Positions 39,801 to 50,242 of a stretch of 64,000 nucleotides of DNA are shown here, in pieces. The notes under the pieces were generated by a model, which searched no databases, was not told where the DNA came from, and was given only the letters and a program-made list of their open reading frames with translations. The DNA is from Pseudorasbora parva (taxonomy: Eukaryota; Chordata; Actinopteri; Cypriniformes; Gobionidae): assembly GCF_024679245.1 (NCBI RefSeq), contig NC_090173.1:54316806-54380805 (forward strand). The letters are read 5' to 3'. Each line of letters opens with the position of its first letter. Position 1 is the first letter of the stretch. A program made the translations under genes and the position numbers.

Positions 39801-41797
39801 GCTACCATAAAATGTTTGACTGTTGTAGTAGTAGTATAAGATATGACCGGTTATTATTTAAAGATCATGCTTAGACATAAGACGAGTAAAATTAAACGTT
39901 ACTTATGCAGTGTCTTTGACCACAGATGACAAACTTTATCGATGTGTTTCATAGCATGGGTTCATACAAGGTTAATAGTTTAAGACCTGCTTTGAATATT
40001 TGTAGAAATAAGATCTAAGATTTTACATTTTAAACAAGCTAAAGTTTTTGAACAGACGATTTTAGTAAGAATATACTTTAGGTTGAATTTAAGGAAAATC
40101 ATTCCTACAATGTGGCATCAGATCTTATACGGTTGTCTCATAGGTAGATAAAGAAGATACGACTTTATTTAAACTTTAAAGATTGGATTTAGATCTCATT
40201 TAAACTTTAAAGATTATACTTTGAAAGAAAATTAGTACAAACTAAATATTGGCTCTGGAAAGATTTGGCAGACAAACTTAACATGTGCTGTGACATGATG
40301 TACAGAGTCTCAGCTCTAACCCCTCCCGTCCAAGGGGGGGTCTGAAGCATTCATTTCATAGTGGAGTACTCTGGGAGGATCGGAGGGTGTTTTGGCTTAA
40401 ACTATTTGCTTTTTATCTTCTTCAACTCTCTAAAAATTAAAGGTATTTTTATATTTATTTATTTTTATATTTATTATTATATTTAGCTAAAACTATAACT
40501 AAAAGTGTTCAAATAATTTTAGTAACATTTGTTTTTATTCATTTAAAATAGAGAAAAGTTAATTTTATAAAACCAATTACCGTGTTTGTGTGCGTGTGCG
40601 TTTCAGGTATTCCCCTGATCAAAATTTGACCCATGAGCAAAACAGCTTATAAATTATATTAATTAATGTATTATTTAATTATTTTTTTAAAAATGTGAAA
40701 AGTTAGATGCATGATATTACTAAATAATATTTCTAGATGATTTTTGTGAACCCGTTTCATACATTGCGTTGCTTCATAAGCAGTATGTTTTTTCTTCAAC
40801 TCTATAAACATTTAACGCATGTCGTGACCTGTGAGGCCCTATAGTCCAACTCCAACAGATGAGGAACGTTTCAAAATGGATAATTGTGCCATATATTAGG
40901 CGAGATCAGAAGCGGATGGCAACAAGGTGTCAGGAATACACACCCGCAAACCCCAGCCCACGGGTAAGAGAGGGTGCTTCGGGAGATATTCAGGAAATAG
41001 GATGCCTGGATGGTATGGGAACTTTTGTTTTTAAAAGATGTGGAATGTTAGATGCAGACTGTCTAAATATTACTAAATAATATCTCTAAATGATTTTGTG
41101 TGAACCGTTTCATACATTGTATTGCTTTATAAGCAGTGTTTTTTACTTCGAATATATAAACACTTTTTGATACAATTTGCAATTTTTTGTCACTCCATTT
41201 TATTTAAAACTGAAATGTTTGGTTCAGGGTTTTTTTATTAAACTATTTTATAAACATTCAACTTTTGCGGGGTAGATTTTTGTTTATATTATTTGAAAAG
41301 AAGAGAATGCTTGTGTGAGATACACTTGACAGTTTTTTCACAGTACAGCATGATAATACGGAATGAGGAGGAGAAGGAGGAGGAGGGTCCTGATAGCCCG
41401 AACTTCAAAGGATAAAACTTTCCGTCACAAATATATATCATACCCTCTTCAAAGGATAAAAAACAACATATATTATCATTATTAACGACTTCATATATTA
41501 TTAACGACTTCAAAACATCATATATTATACCCTCTTCAAAGGATAAAAACATCTGTCAAAACATTATATATTATACCGGTAATCCCCATAAACCCCGGAA
41601 GGTCATAAATTATACCCGTAATCCCCATGAACCCCCGGAAGGTCTAAAGGTCACGTCATAAATCATACCGGAAACCCCTCCATGACCGTGACCCCGGAAG
41701 TTCAATCGGGCAAAAGGTCAAAAGGTCAAAGCCATAAATCTTTTTGTCATAAGCCGCATTATATTACTACTACTGAAACGCATGAATATATGTGCAC

Positions 41798-43595
41798 CAG
41801 TGTTGTGCAAGTTACTTCCAAACTGTAATATATTATAGATTACTTATTACTGCTATTTAAAAGTAATTATTTACATTACAATATTACTGTCCCAGAATTG
41901 TAATGCGTTACATTACTCCTGTATTACTTTTGAGTTACTTTCACTAAAATAACTACAGAAGTAGCTCTTAACATTCTAACATAGGCTACCGCATTTTACA
42001 TCCAGTAGAAGGAAATATGATGAAGCATAATGACTGTGGGCTAGGCTAACAATAGAGAATTGGCTCCAGTAACAATAGAGACAATGCAAGAAATCATGAC
42101 AGACAGAATCACAAACGATCCAATTCTGTCATAAGTATTGTAAGGTAAAGTGATTATCTGGCAATATCTGGGAATAGCTTAGGTCTTTTCATTGACACAA
42201 CAGAACTGTGTAAACTCTATATGCGCATTTGTTCTTTTCTAATTGTTGCGATATCGATAGAATTTCAGTTTTAGACAAAGGTTGCATTTGACTGCATTTA
42301 CATTTGACTATTGACATTAGCATATACGTTCTTGTCCTTATCTCTGATAAACTCTAAGCAATGCGCAGTATATATCTTGCGAATATACTGTAAAGATGTG
42401 ACGGTGGGGACATTTTCCCACCGGTTATCGAAGTGTGATGTGACAACACCGGTAATAACAGGAACATGCGCACTGCCGCTCAGGCATTAATAACAGGAGC
42501 GGATGCAAAGCGAGTGCTTTCAATGAATTCCTATAAAAGTTAATTCATTACATTACAATATTACTGTCTCAGAATTGTAATGTGTTACATTACTCCTGTA
42601 TTACTTTTGAGTTACTTTCACCAAAATATCTTCAGAAGTAGCTCTTAACATTCTAAAATGTAGGCAGAGGGCATTTTACATCCAGTAGAAGGCAATATGA
42701 TGAAGCATAATGACATGGGCCATCCAGGCTAACAATAGAGAATTGGCAAAAAAGTGAATGCTCAAGACAATGCAAGAAATCATGATGATCCAACTCTGTT
42801 ATAAGTATTGTTTTAGAGGTAAAGTGATTATCTGGCAATATCTGGGAATAGCTTCTGTTCATAGACACAGCAGAACTGTGTAAACTCTAAGTTATTACAA
42901 TATGCGCATTTGATCTTTTCTTATTATTGCGACATAGTTGCGAGATAGTTATTTCGGTTTTAGAAAAAGGTTGTATTTGACTGCATTTGCATTTGACTGG
43001 CGTACGTTCTTGTCCTTATCTTTGATAAACTAAGCAATGCGCATCCATCTCGTGAATGTACAGTAGGTATGAGACGGTGGGGACATTTTCCCCCAGTTAA
43101 TCAAAGTGTGATGACTATTCACCGAAAGGAACATGCACACTGCCGCTTGGGCGTTAATAACGGGAGCGGATGCAAAGTGAGTGCTTTCAATGAATTCCTA
43201 TAAAAGTTAAGCTTCCATGTGAACTGAAAACGCGCCAGTGCGCGCACACCGTGAATGACAGCTCGTCAGTAAATGCACGCTCTGTGTGGCCAAGCAGATT
43301 CTGTGCGGCCAAACACAATGACAAACTCCCTTTATTAGGCGCTTTTACATTTTACTTTGAAACCAAATCTTCCGCGATCATCTGTCAGCTCGAGATCTGA
43401 CTCCTGCTGCGACACTCGTTCAGATCATGCTTTTAGCAGACACCTTCAGTTTTTATTTGAATGCCCTGTAACGCAAATGTACCGAAGAAAATATTACTGA
43501 AAATTCATTAGTAATGGCTTACACTACTGCGTTACATTAAAAAGTAATAAGTTACTGTAATGTATTACTTTTGTAATGCATTACTCCCAACACTG
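41798..43595. mobile_element. Non-autonomous hAT-like element, CAGTGTTG termini, 8-bp duplication
   Basis: The left end CAGTGTTGTGCAAGTTACTT is matched by the right end TGCATTACTCCCAACACTG. Flanking octamers ATGTGCAC (41790-41797) and ATGTTCAC (43596-43603) differ at one position, the hAT-type duplication. The interior is an approximately 670-bp tandem duplication: 41871-42543 and 42548-43209 share long stretches such as GAAGTAGCTCTTAACATTCT and GTGCTTTCAATGAATTCC. No transposase frame exists, so it depended on a source elsewhere. Confidence 0.88.
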
Positions 43596-43601
43596 ATGTT
43601 C

Positions 43602-44293
43602 ACTCAAAAAATGGTTCAGGCCCTTCAAGACACATTTAAATTATGTTCACTTTACTTAAATATATCTAATTTTGACACAGCTTAATTTTATTGTGTTCAA
43701 TCAACCTAATATATTTAAAACTGAAGTTTACTTAAATAATTTGTGTTAAAACTACATTAAATATTTGTATTGACATAACTAACTGGGCAGTGGATCTGTA
43801 GTTCCGGCATGCTTTGCAAGGGACTAAATTATGAGAGTAAATTTAGGGATTAAAGTGTTGTTTTAAGGTTTAAAGGGAAATATGTTGTTAGTTAATATTA
43901 GTGTTCAATGTTCAGTTATGTTGGACATTTAGAGGAGTTTTTGTAATGTTTTTGAATTCTGTGGTTATAAATAGTGGCGCCTGGGCTTAGGCTGTGGACA
44001 CATTGTCAGGCGTTACACCAGCCTTTTCTTACATTTTCATTATATACATTGTGTATGATGATTAAAGTTTGACATGTTTAAAAAAGTCAAGTATACATAT
44101 ATATTTTTAACTATATTTGGTAAAGTTGAGTTGGATCAACTCAATTACATTCTCCAAAATTGAGTTGGACCAACCTAATTACTTTTCATTGCACAAATTA
44201 GATTTTAATGAGTTGGAGCTACACATATTTATTGGATGGAAAACCTGCTCTCAATTAAATTGAGTTTGTCCAATGAGTTATTATTTTGAGTGT
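43602..44293. mobile_element. MITE-like element, ACTCAAAA termini
   Basis: The left end ACTCAAAAAATGGTT is opposed by TTATTTTGAGTGT at the right. The interior holds repeated TTGAGTTGGA(T/C)CAAC motifs in both orientations, the usual look of this kind of small fish element. It abuts the duplicated octamer of the preceding hAT-like element, so the exact left border overlaps by two bases. Confidence 0.6.
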
Positions 44294-45675
44294 TTGCGTA
44301 TGTCAATATTTTGATATAGGATTAATCATACTGTATAAATGTAATGGCAAACAGATATAAAATGTATTCCTCACATGTTTGTGACTTTTAGCACCCGTGT
44401 AAACAAATAAAAGTGTCATTTGATGTAATTTCATCTGCCAGTGACATTTACTAGGATTGCTACAGAAAGGGTTTGTAACACAGCAGTAACTCAAAGTAAG
44501 TGCCCCGTCACAGCAGGCTGTTTGTGTGGGTCTGTTGATTAAGGGTCGTTCATAAAGAGGAGAAGAGGTCATAATGGAATAAGAGTGGACATCCTGTTTC
44601 CTTGATGTAATCAAAACCTGAACAGAAGAAGGATTGTTTTGGGGTTGGATGGTCCCATTCATGTCTCCACTGAATCTTTATTCCATGTGATCCTCTTTAA
44701 ATGATTTACACCAAGCTAAAATGTGCTTTCTCTCATCATTGATATTAAATCGGGTTTGTATGTTATTATTATATTATTTTAAATGACAATACTTATTCTG
44801 TGTATTTGTATGGCATATTTGTTCTGAATTATCCAGTGTATTGCCGAGTGAGGGGAAATGAGGACAGAACGATGCTGCTGATGAAGGTTGTGTGTGCTGC
44901 ACTGCCCCCATCTGGTCATTAAAATAACAAAATACTCAAAAGTAACAAAACACTGCTATCTACTGGTCATTCACAGTTTAGTCACCCTCTGGTGAATTTA
45001 AATCCAGCCTCAACTTGTTTGGGTTAGTGTGTGTGTGTTATGGTTAAGTATTTATAACTAGATATATACATAAAAGCAATATAATATGATATAATACTGG
45101 TGGTGGTTGAGGAGAGACCCCTGTCATTAATGTAAAGCACATAGTTTAGTTAAGATTATTTATTTATATAGCACAATAAAACAACAGTCGCTGACCATTG
45201 TGCTGTAAAAAACAATGTTCGCCTACCATTGTGCAGTTTTTTCACACACAAAAAAACGTGACATTTAGATCCATAACATTTAAAGGTGCTATATGTACGT
45301 TTTTGACAGTAGTAAGGCATAAAAATACCAGTACACAGTAATATGTGTTCACATACTTGTTTCTCTGAAAAACATCTCTACAGCCAGTTATGTTACTTTG
45401 AAATGTGCGTTTAGAGTCGGAATCTTTTGGTTTTTGATTTGATTTTTGGTTTGATTTTAAACTATATTTTTTAAATGTGTACTGCAGTACCAAATTCAAC
45501 CACTTGCTGTCCTTCTTGCATACAGCACCTTTAAAGGGATAGTTCACTCAAAAAGGAAAATGTGATGTTTATCTGCTTACCCCCAGGGCATCCAAGATGT
45601 AGGGGTGTGTGTTTCTTTAGCAGAACACCAATGAATATTTTTTTAACTCCAGAGTTGTGCTACAGTCAATCACCG
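44294..45675. other. Intergenic, no recognised gene
   Basis: Frames at 44303-44662 and 45242-45547 on the minus strand (119 and 101 codons) have no recognisable domain and look like chance frames in AT-rich DNA. A short TG run lies near 45030. Confidence 0.4.
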
Positions 45676-46150
45676 GCTGCGTCTGAATAATGAAAAAAGC
45701 TGCCTTCGGAGGACACGTTCCAAGGCAGGAAGGCATGTCCGAATCCAATATTACCTTCCCTTCCTGTCCACTGAGACACCTTCATCTGATTGATCTCCTT
45801 TACTGTCTTTGATAGTCTGTTTGATGACAGCTGAGTTAAAAAATAAAGATAGCACCTGAAAGTTGCAGCTGCTGGTCAGTTTGTGTGTAAATGTATGTTT
45901 TTGACCAATGTTTTCCACTTCTGATGTCATTTCTAGCGAGAAATTAATATTATATATATATATATATATTTTTGTTTTTACCAAGTCTCGCTCTACTTTG
46001 CGCTGTCTCAGAAGTCTGTCCAAACGTTTTTTTTGTGTGTGCACAAAAGCTGGAACAAGGTCATTGCCTGAGTAGCCAAAGTTTATACAGTGTAGTGTAG
46101 CCTCTCCTCCATTGACATCCATTAAAATACAACCTATTGTCTCCTTCCCT
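45676..46150. repeat. Dispersed repeat, diverged copy (CTGCCTTCGGAGGACAC family)
   Basis: Reads GCTGCCTTCGGAGGACACGT, CAAGGCAGGAAGGCATG and CACTTCTGATGTCATTTCTA, then GCGAGAAATTA. The same words in the same order occur at 62913-63290. A (TA)n insertion lies at about 45950-45970. The 3' part of the family is missing here and appears separately at 48075-48190. Confidence 0.7.
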
Positions 46151-46809
46151 GCGTACTACAGCGTTAGCAGACTTTACACTTTTTTCAGCTAAGGTTGCAG
46201 GCTTGCCTAAGGTTGCTTGGCTTTGACTGGGTATCCGTCTTTTTTCTATGCCCCATGATGCTTTGCATGAAACTTTTGTTAAACTCGAATTAAGAAGCGA
46301 AGGCGTCGCTCTATGAATGGAATAAGAGTTTTAAAAAATGGGTACAATGAGATGACATTATTCTTCTCACCCTTTAACCATCAAACATTAAAAGGAAATA
46401 TATTTAAAAAAGGGATTTTAGTCATTTGACAGACAATACATAGTTATCTACATGCTTTAAAATACTCCAGTAAACACTGTTAATAGGGATTAGAAGTGAT
46501 AAAGAGGCAATTACATTTTAAAAACATCCATATGAAAACAAACCTGTAAAGAGACATGAGGATTCGGGGAGAAAAACGAGAGATCCTCCTTAGTGCATTC
46601 CATCGAATCCTTCATGGGTTATATCATGAATTAAATCAGAGAGCAGAACACAAACGCACAGTATATGTTGTCTTTTTTCCAACTGTTACAGAGGCATACA
46701 AAGGAAAAAAATCTGAAAATACTCAGGAGGAATCTATTTCAGTGACTGAACAAATATATCACGTCATTAAAATATCAAGCATTACATTACTATCTTTACG
46801 ACTGAAAAT

Positions 46810-47035
46810 AAAACATGATGGTAATTTTAGTGTGCCAAGAAAACATCCCCCACACCATTACACCACCACCACCACCAGCCTGCACAGTGGTAACAAGGCA
46901 TGATGGATCCATGCTCTCATTATGTTTACACCAAATTCTGACTCTACCATCTGAATGTCTCAACAGAAATCGAGACTTATCAGACCAGGCAACATTTTTC
47001 CAGTATAAAACTGTCTAATTTTGATGAGCTCGTGT
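46810..47035 (-). pseudogene. Tc1 transposase fragment containing the first catalytic aspartate region
   Basis: On the minus strand the text translates to a Tc1-type block: a KNVAWSDKSRFLLRHSDGRV-like stretch, then a WCKHNESMDPSCL region and, after an insertion of Gly codons from a CCA repeat, a VWGMFS motif. SDKSRF corresponds to the SDESRF that carries the first catalytic Asp of the family. Nothing else of the gene is present, so this is a short dead fragment, distinct from the copy at 10703-11288. Confidence 0.75.
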
Positions 47036-48074
47036 ATATATCATATATATATTCACATTTTTGACCAAATCATGCAGAAAACCAACTAATTCAACAACAA
47101 ATAAACACTATTTCCTGCCACTGTATACAAACAAATAACTCAAAACCTTTATACCTCCATGGACAGCTGCTTTTTGAAGTGAATTTGAAGGTATGCATTT
47201 AACTTGTGCCATCTGGTCAGTTTAAAAACGCTGGGCAGTGGAAACTGTTGCAGAATGTCTTGCATTGATGAAAATGAAGTAAAGCTGAGCATCTCCAAAT
47301 TATAATATGCCTATATAAATTAGAAAAAAAAATCCACATAAACCATTGGTCAGTATCAGAAAATGTAATTAAATAAAAAAAAATACAGCGCCAACAACAA
47401 AGTAAAATCACAAACAATAGCTTAAAGCAAAATCATATCAACAGACGTGATAGAGACATTGCAAAGCCCATTTAAAACAAATAGAGCCACGTTCTGTATA
47501 AAGTGTTAATACAACAATGATGGATCGAATACACAACACAAATAAACTTGATAGATTAAAACCAGGCCTCTTCCGTCATGCTGATTGTTTCGTTTTTGTT
47601 AACTCCGCCTACTTCCGGCATGAGACTGTGGCGCTGTTGTCCTCAGACTGCTGTGAGTGACGTATGTGGGTTCTGCGGTTCTGCAGTTGGTTAATATTGG
47701 AATAAAGTGCAAGCGGTAACATTGTCTATGAGGAGGTCAAGTGCTGAATCTCAGCCATGAAGTTTAATCCTTCAGATTTAGTTCTACAGAAACATGTCAA
47801 CCACTTCCATCTAGCAGGAGCTTACAAAAGCAGCTGATTGGCTTATTGTGCATAGTGTAAACACTGGATTTTACTTGGCCTGCTGGTACAGAGAGTAAGA
47901 CTACAAATCCTTAAAGAGCCAGTACAAACACAAATGAACACTTACCCTAATGTTGTTTGCAGGTATTTTTTTTTTGATTTTGCAGGTATTTAACTTTGAT
48001 TTTAATTATTGGTGGAGCCAGGCAGAGATGCAGCCTGCGATGCCAAGATACATGATGGTAATTAAACCGTTACG
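47036..48074. other. Intergenic; possible CpG/ETS-type promoter-like patch near 47600
   Basis: 47580-47700 is richer in G and C than its surroundings and has CTACTTCCGGCATGAGAC, an ETS-like core. It is followed by an ATG in good context at 47758 that opens only a 26-codon frame. No similarity identifies a gene. The rest is AT-rich without features. Confidence 0.25.
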
Positions 48075-48190
48075 CTGTCTCAGTAGTCTATCTGAAATCA
48101 GTTTTGTGAGGTAACTTTGTGCGCAAACGCTGCATTCACAGTCTTCGTGTGATAAGAGAGCTGCCTAAGCCCTTTAGATGCAGACTAGCT
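48075..48190. repeat. 3' portion of the dispersed CTGCCTTCGG repeat family
   Basis: Contains CAGTTTTGTGAGGTAACTTT, GTGCGCAAACGCT, AGAGCTGCCTAAGCC and GATGCAG, in the same order as 63320-63412. It lies about 1.9 kb after the 5' portion at 45676-46150, which suggests one copy interrupted by later insertions. Confidence 0.6.
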
Positions 48191-48733
48191 CAGACCCTAA
48201 TGAGACAAACCTAAACATGCTAATCAAGGTTGTTAAGATTACTAGAAACTTTCAGAGTATGGAGCCAAATACTAAAGGGAAGATCAGATTGTGTACGGAG
48301 TCTCTCGTTTGATCTTTTTCAGCAAAATGAATGGATCTTTATTCAAATAATTTTGCTCATTTGAGTTAAACTGATGTATTTTCAATAATTGAAAGGGTGT
48401 TTCTTTTCTTTGATTAGATTAAAAGAATTAGTAACAGTAAAAATATTAGACTGCTAATTATAAAATGATAAAAGAGAAATGTAGGTAACTTTATTTCGAT
48501 GGTCCATTTTAGAGTAACTTTGCAACTATGTCAACTTACTCTCATTAGAGTATTAGTATACTGTCACGTATTTTGATGGTCCCCAACAGACATTATACTT
48601 ATTACAAATGTAATGTTGGGTTGTAGAGAAGCACAAATGACAACAAAATAAGAACAACATTCGATACAAACTATACTGGTCAAAGAAACTTGGGAAACAG
48701 GGCTTACATAAATGTAAGATGATTAGTGGAACT
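48191..48733. other. Intergenic, nothing recognised
   Basis: AT-rich sequence without long frames or paired repeats. Confidence 0.45.
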
Positions 48734-49326
48734 TAAGCCGTGTGTCCACTAAAGCGTTTTTTTCATGCAGCTGGCTGGCCTTTTCAATTGTTTTCAATGG
48801 GAGCGCTGCATTTTTAGAACGCCTGGAGCACACCAAGGCGCTGAGCGAGTATTTCACGCTCAAGCACTGAGCGCTCAATGTTTTTTTCTGGTCGCCGAGA
48901 GTTGAAGAATGTTGAACTTTGAGTAAAACGCAGCGCTCATCACTGTCACTTCTCACCCAGCCGTCCAATCACGGCGGAGGAGGGGCGGGACAAATACAAC
49001 ACAGACCAACCGCCACATTCTGTGTGTTGTCATCAGATGATAACAAGCAATAATAACGGAAAAAAATGATTTAAAACAAGAGCCAGAGCAAATACTTTAC
49101 ATTGTATCTGCAATTTTATATAGAATCAATACAGACACAAACTTCCTACTTCCTGTGAAATTAGTAAGATTTCCGTGGATTTTCCGTATCATAAGCAAAG
49201 AGTCTCAACTGAAGAAAAAAAACTGCTGCCTGCCAAAATGCTCTCAAGCGCTCACAGCGAGGCGTTTTCAGCAGAGCGCCTAGCGTTTTCAGTTGGCTAA
49301 AAACGCTTTGGTGGACACATGGCCTT
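48734..49326. mobile_element. 593-bp MITE, TAAG(G)CC-TGTGTCCAC termini
   Basis: The left end TAAGCCGTGTGTCCACTAAA (then GCGTTTTT) is matched in inverse at the right by AAAAACGCTTTGGTGGACAC and ATGGCCTTA. Inside are several GCGCT-rich words in both orientations (GAGCGCT, AGCGCTC). No coding frame. The direct flanks do not show a convincing duplication. Confidence 0.8.
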
Positions 49327-49779
49327 AGGAATACATGCAAACTCAACAAATAACCATGAAAACAAACTAGCAAAGGGAACACAGGCAAAACAATGATCCA
49401 GTTGTACAGTAATACAATCCAATGTTTCAGTAATAGTGGCAGACGATACCAGGGTGCAATGATGTTGGGAGGAGCATGGAGCAGGAGGAGCCAAACCGGG
49501 ACCCATATAGCAGCCAGGAGGATTGCACATAGTGGAGTCGACAGAGGGAGCAGCCATAGTGGAGATTTCACCAATAACATCTGGAAGATGACCGGTGGAG
49601 ACGAGGCCGATTGAGCCGATGGAGCCCAATGTGAAGATGGAGCACAGATAGGACTGTACAACACTGATGATCCTGGAGGCCGAGCCGCAGTGACGAGTGT
49701 CTGAGGTGGAGCAGGAGGGAAGACAAAACCAGACAAAGCCGAATGTCTGACCAAGGCAGTTTCGGAGGGATAAGGGAGC
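49327..49779. other. Unassigned, purine-rich stretch leading into a minisatellite
   Basis: Overlapping minus-strand frames of 197 and 167 codons cross this stretch. Their peptides are low in charge, use the codons of the GGAGCC-like repeats and show no domain, so I do not call them. The final part passes gradually into the 27-bp repeat that follows. Confidence 0.35.
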
Positions 49780-49866
49780 CTGGTGGAGCCAGAAGTACAA
49801 TGTTATCTGGTGGAGCCAGAAGGACAGTGTTATCTAGTGAAGCCAGAAGGATGGTGTTATCTAGTG
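49780..49866. repeat. 27-bp minisatellite, left fragment (about 3 units)
   Basis: Units of the form CCAGAAGGA.GGTGTTATCT followed by GGTGGAG. The array breaks off at TTATCTAGTG, where the L2 element begins, and resumes on the far side of the L2 at 54979. Confidence 0.88.
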
Positions 49867-49883
49867 TAAAGCCGTAGTTTTCT

Positions 49884-50110
49884 CTGGTCCTCTCCCTGCG
49901 AAAAGGAGTGATGAAATAGTTAGCAGATTATCATCACTCAATGGCTGGTTGTCTAAGTGGTGTCTGCAAAATAACATAGGGTTCATAGACAATTGGAAAA
50001 GTTTTTGGGGCAGACCTGACCTGTTGAAGATAGACGGCATTCATCCCTCCTGGGCTGGTGCTGCTCTTCTCTCTAGTAATTTGGCACATAGTCTTAGAGC
50101 TAAACCTTGA
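49884..50110 (+). pseudogene. L2 ORF1, C-terminal part (SGNH/esterase-like end)
   Basis: The plus-strand frame reads SDEIVSRLSSLNGWLSKWC, then FIDNWKSFWGRPDLLKIDGI and HPSWAGAALLSSNLAHSLR, ending in a TGA at 50108-50110. The DGIHPSWAGA block fits the last conserved block (D..H) of SGNH-type esterase domains known in ORF1 of fish L2 and CR1 elements. The catalytic serine block lies upstream and has been lost by 5' truncation. A 132-bp gap separates it from the ORF2 start at 50243. Confidence 0.72.
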
Positions 50111-50242
50111 CTCACTGGGGCCCAGGTCAGGAAGCAGACAAACTGGCTAAACCAACCGTCTGCTAGCTGTCTCACGTCACCAAAGTCAGCTAAATCCCAG
50201 CACATAGAGACTCTTTCACCTAGATATTATCATATAGAGACT

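Larger units (their letters stand above)
34449..41771 (-). repeat. Right arm of the 14.7-kb palindrome
   Basis: Reverse complement of 27092-34426 with only scattered single-base differences and a 12-bp shorter tetranucleotide tract. The outer border is ATTACTACT at 41763-41771, after which similarity to the left flank stops. No obvious target-site duplication was found when comparing 27080-27091 with 41772-41785. The hAT-like element that follows starts 26 bp beyond this border. Confidence 0.97.

Noticed and set aside
47758..47838. Similarity of MKFNP to the start of ribosomal protein L26
   Set aside because: Only five residues agree and the following sequence diverges completely.
49161..49800. 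Minus-strand ORFs of 197 and 167 codons
   Set aside because: Two overlapping frames over purine-rich repeat-like DNA, no domain or signal; part overlaps a MITE end.
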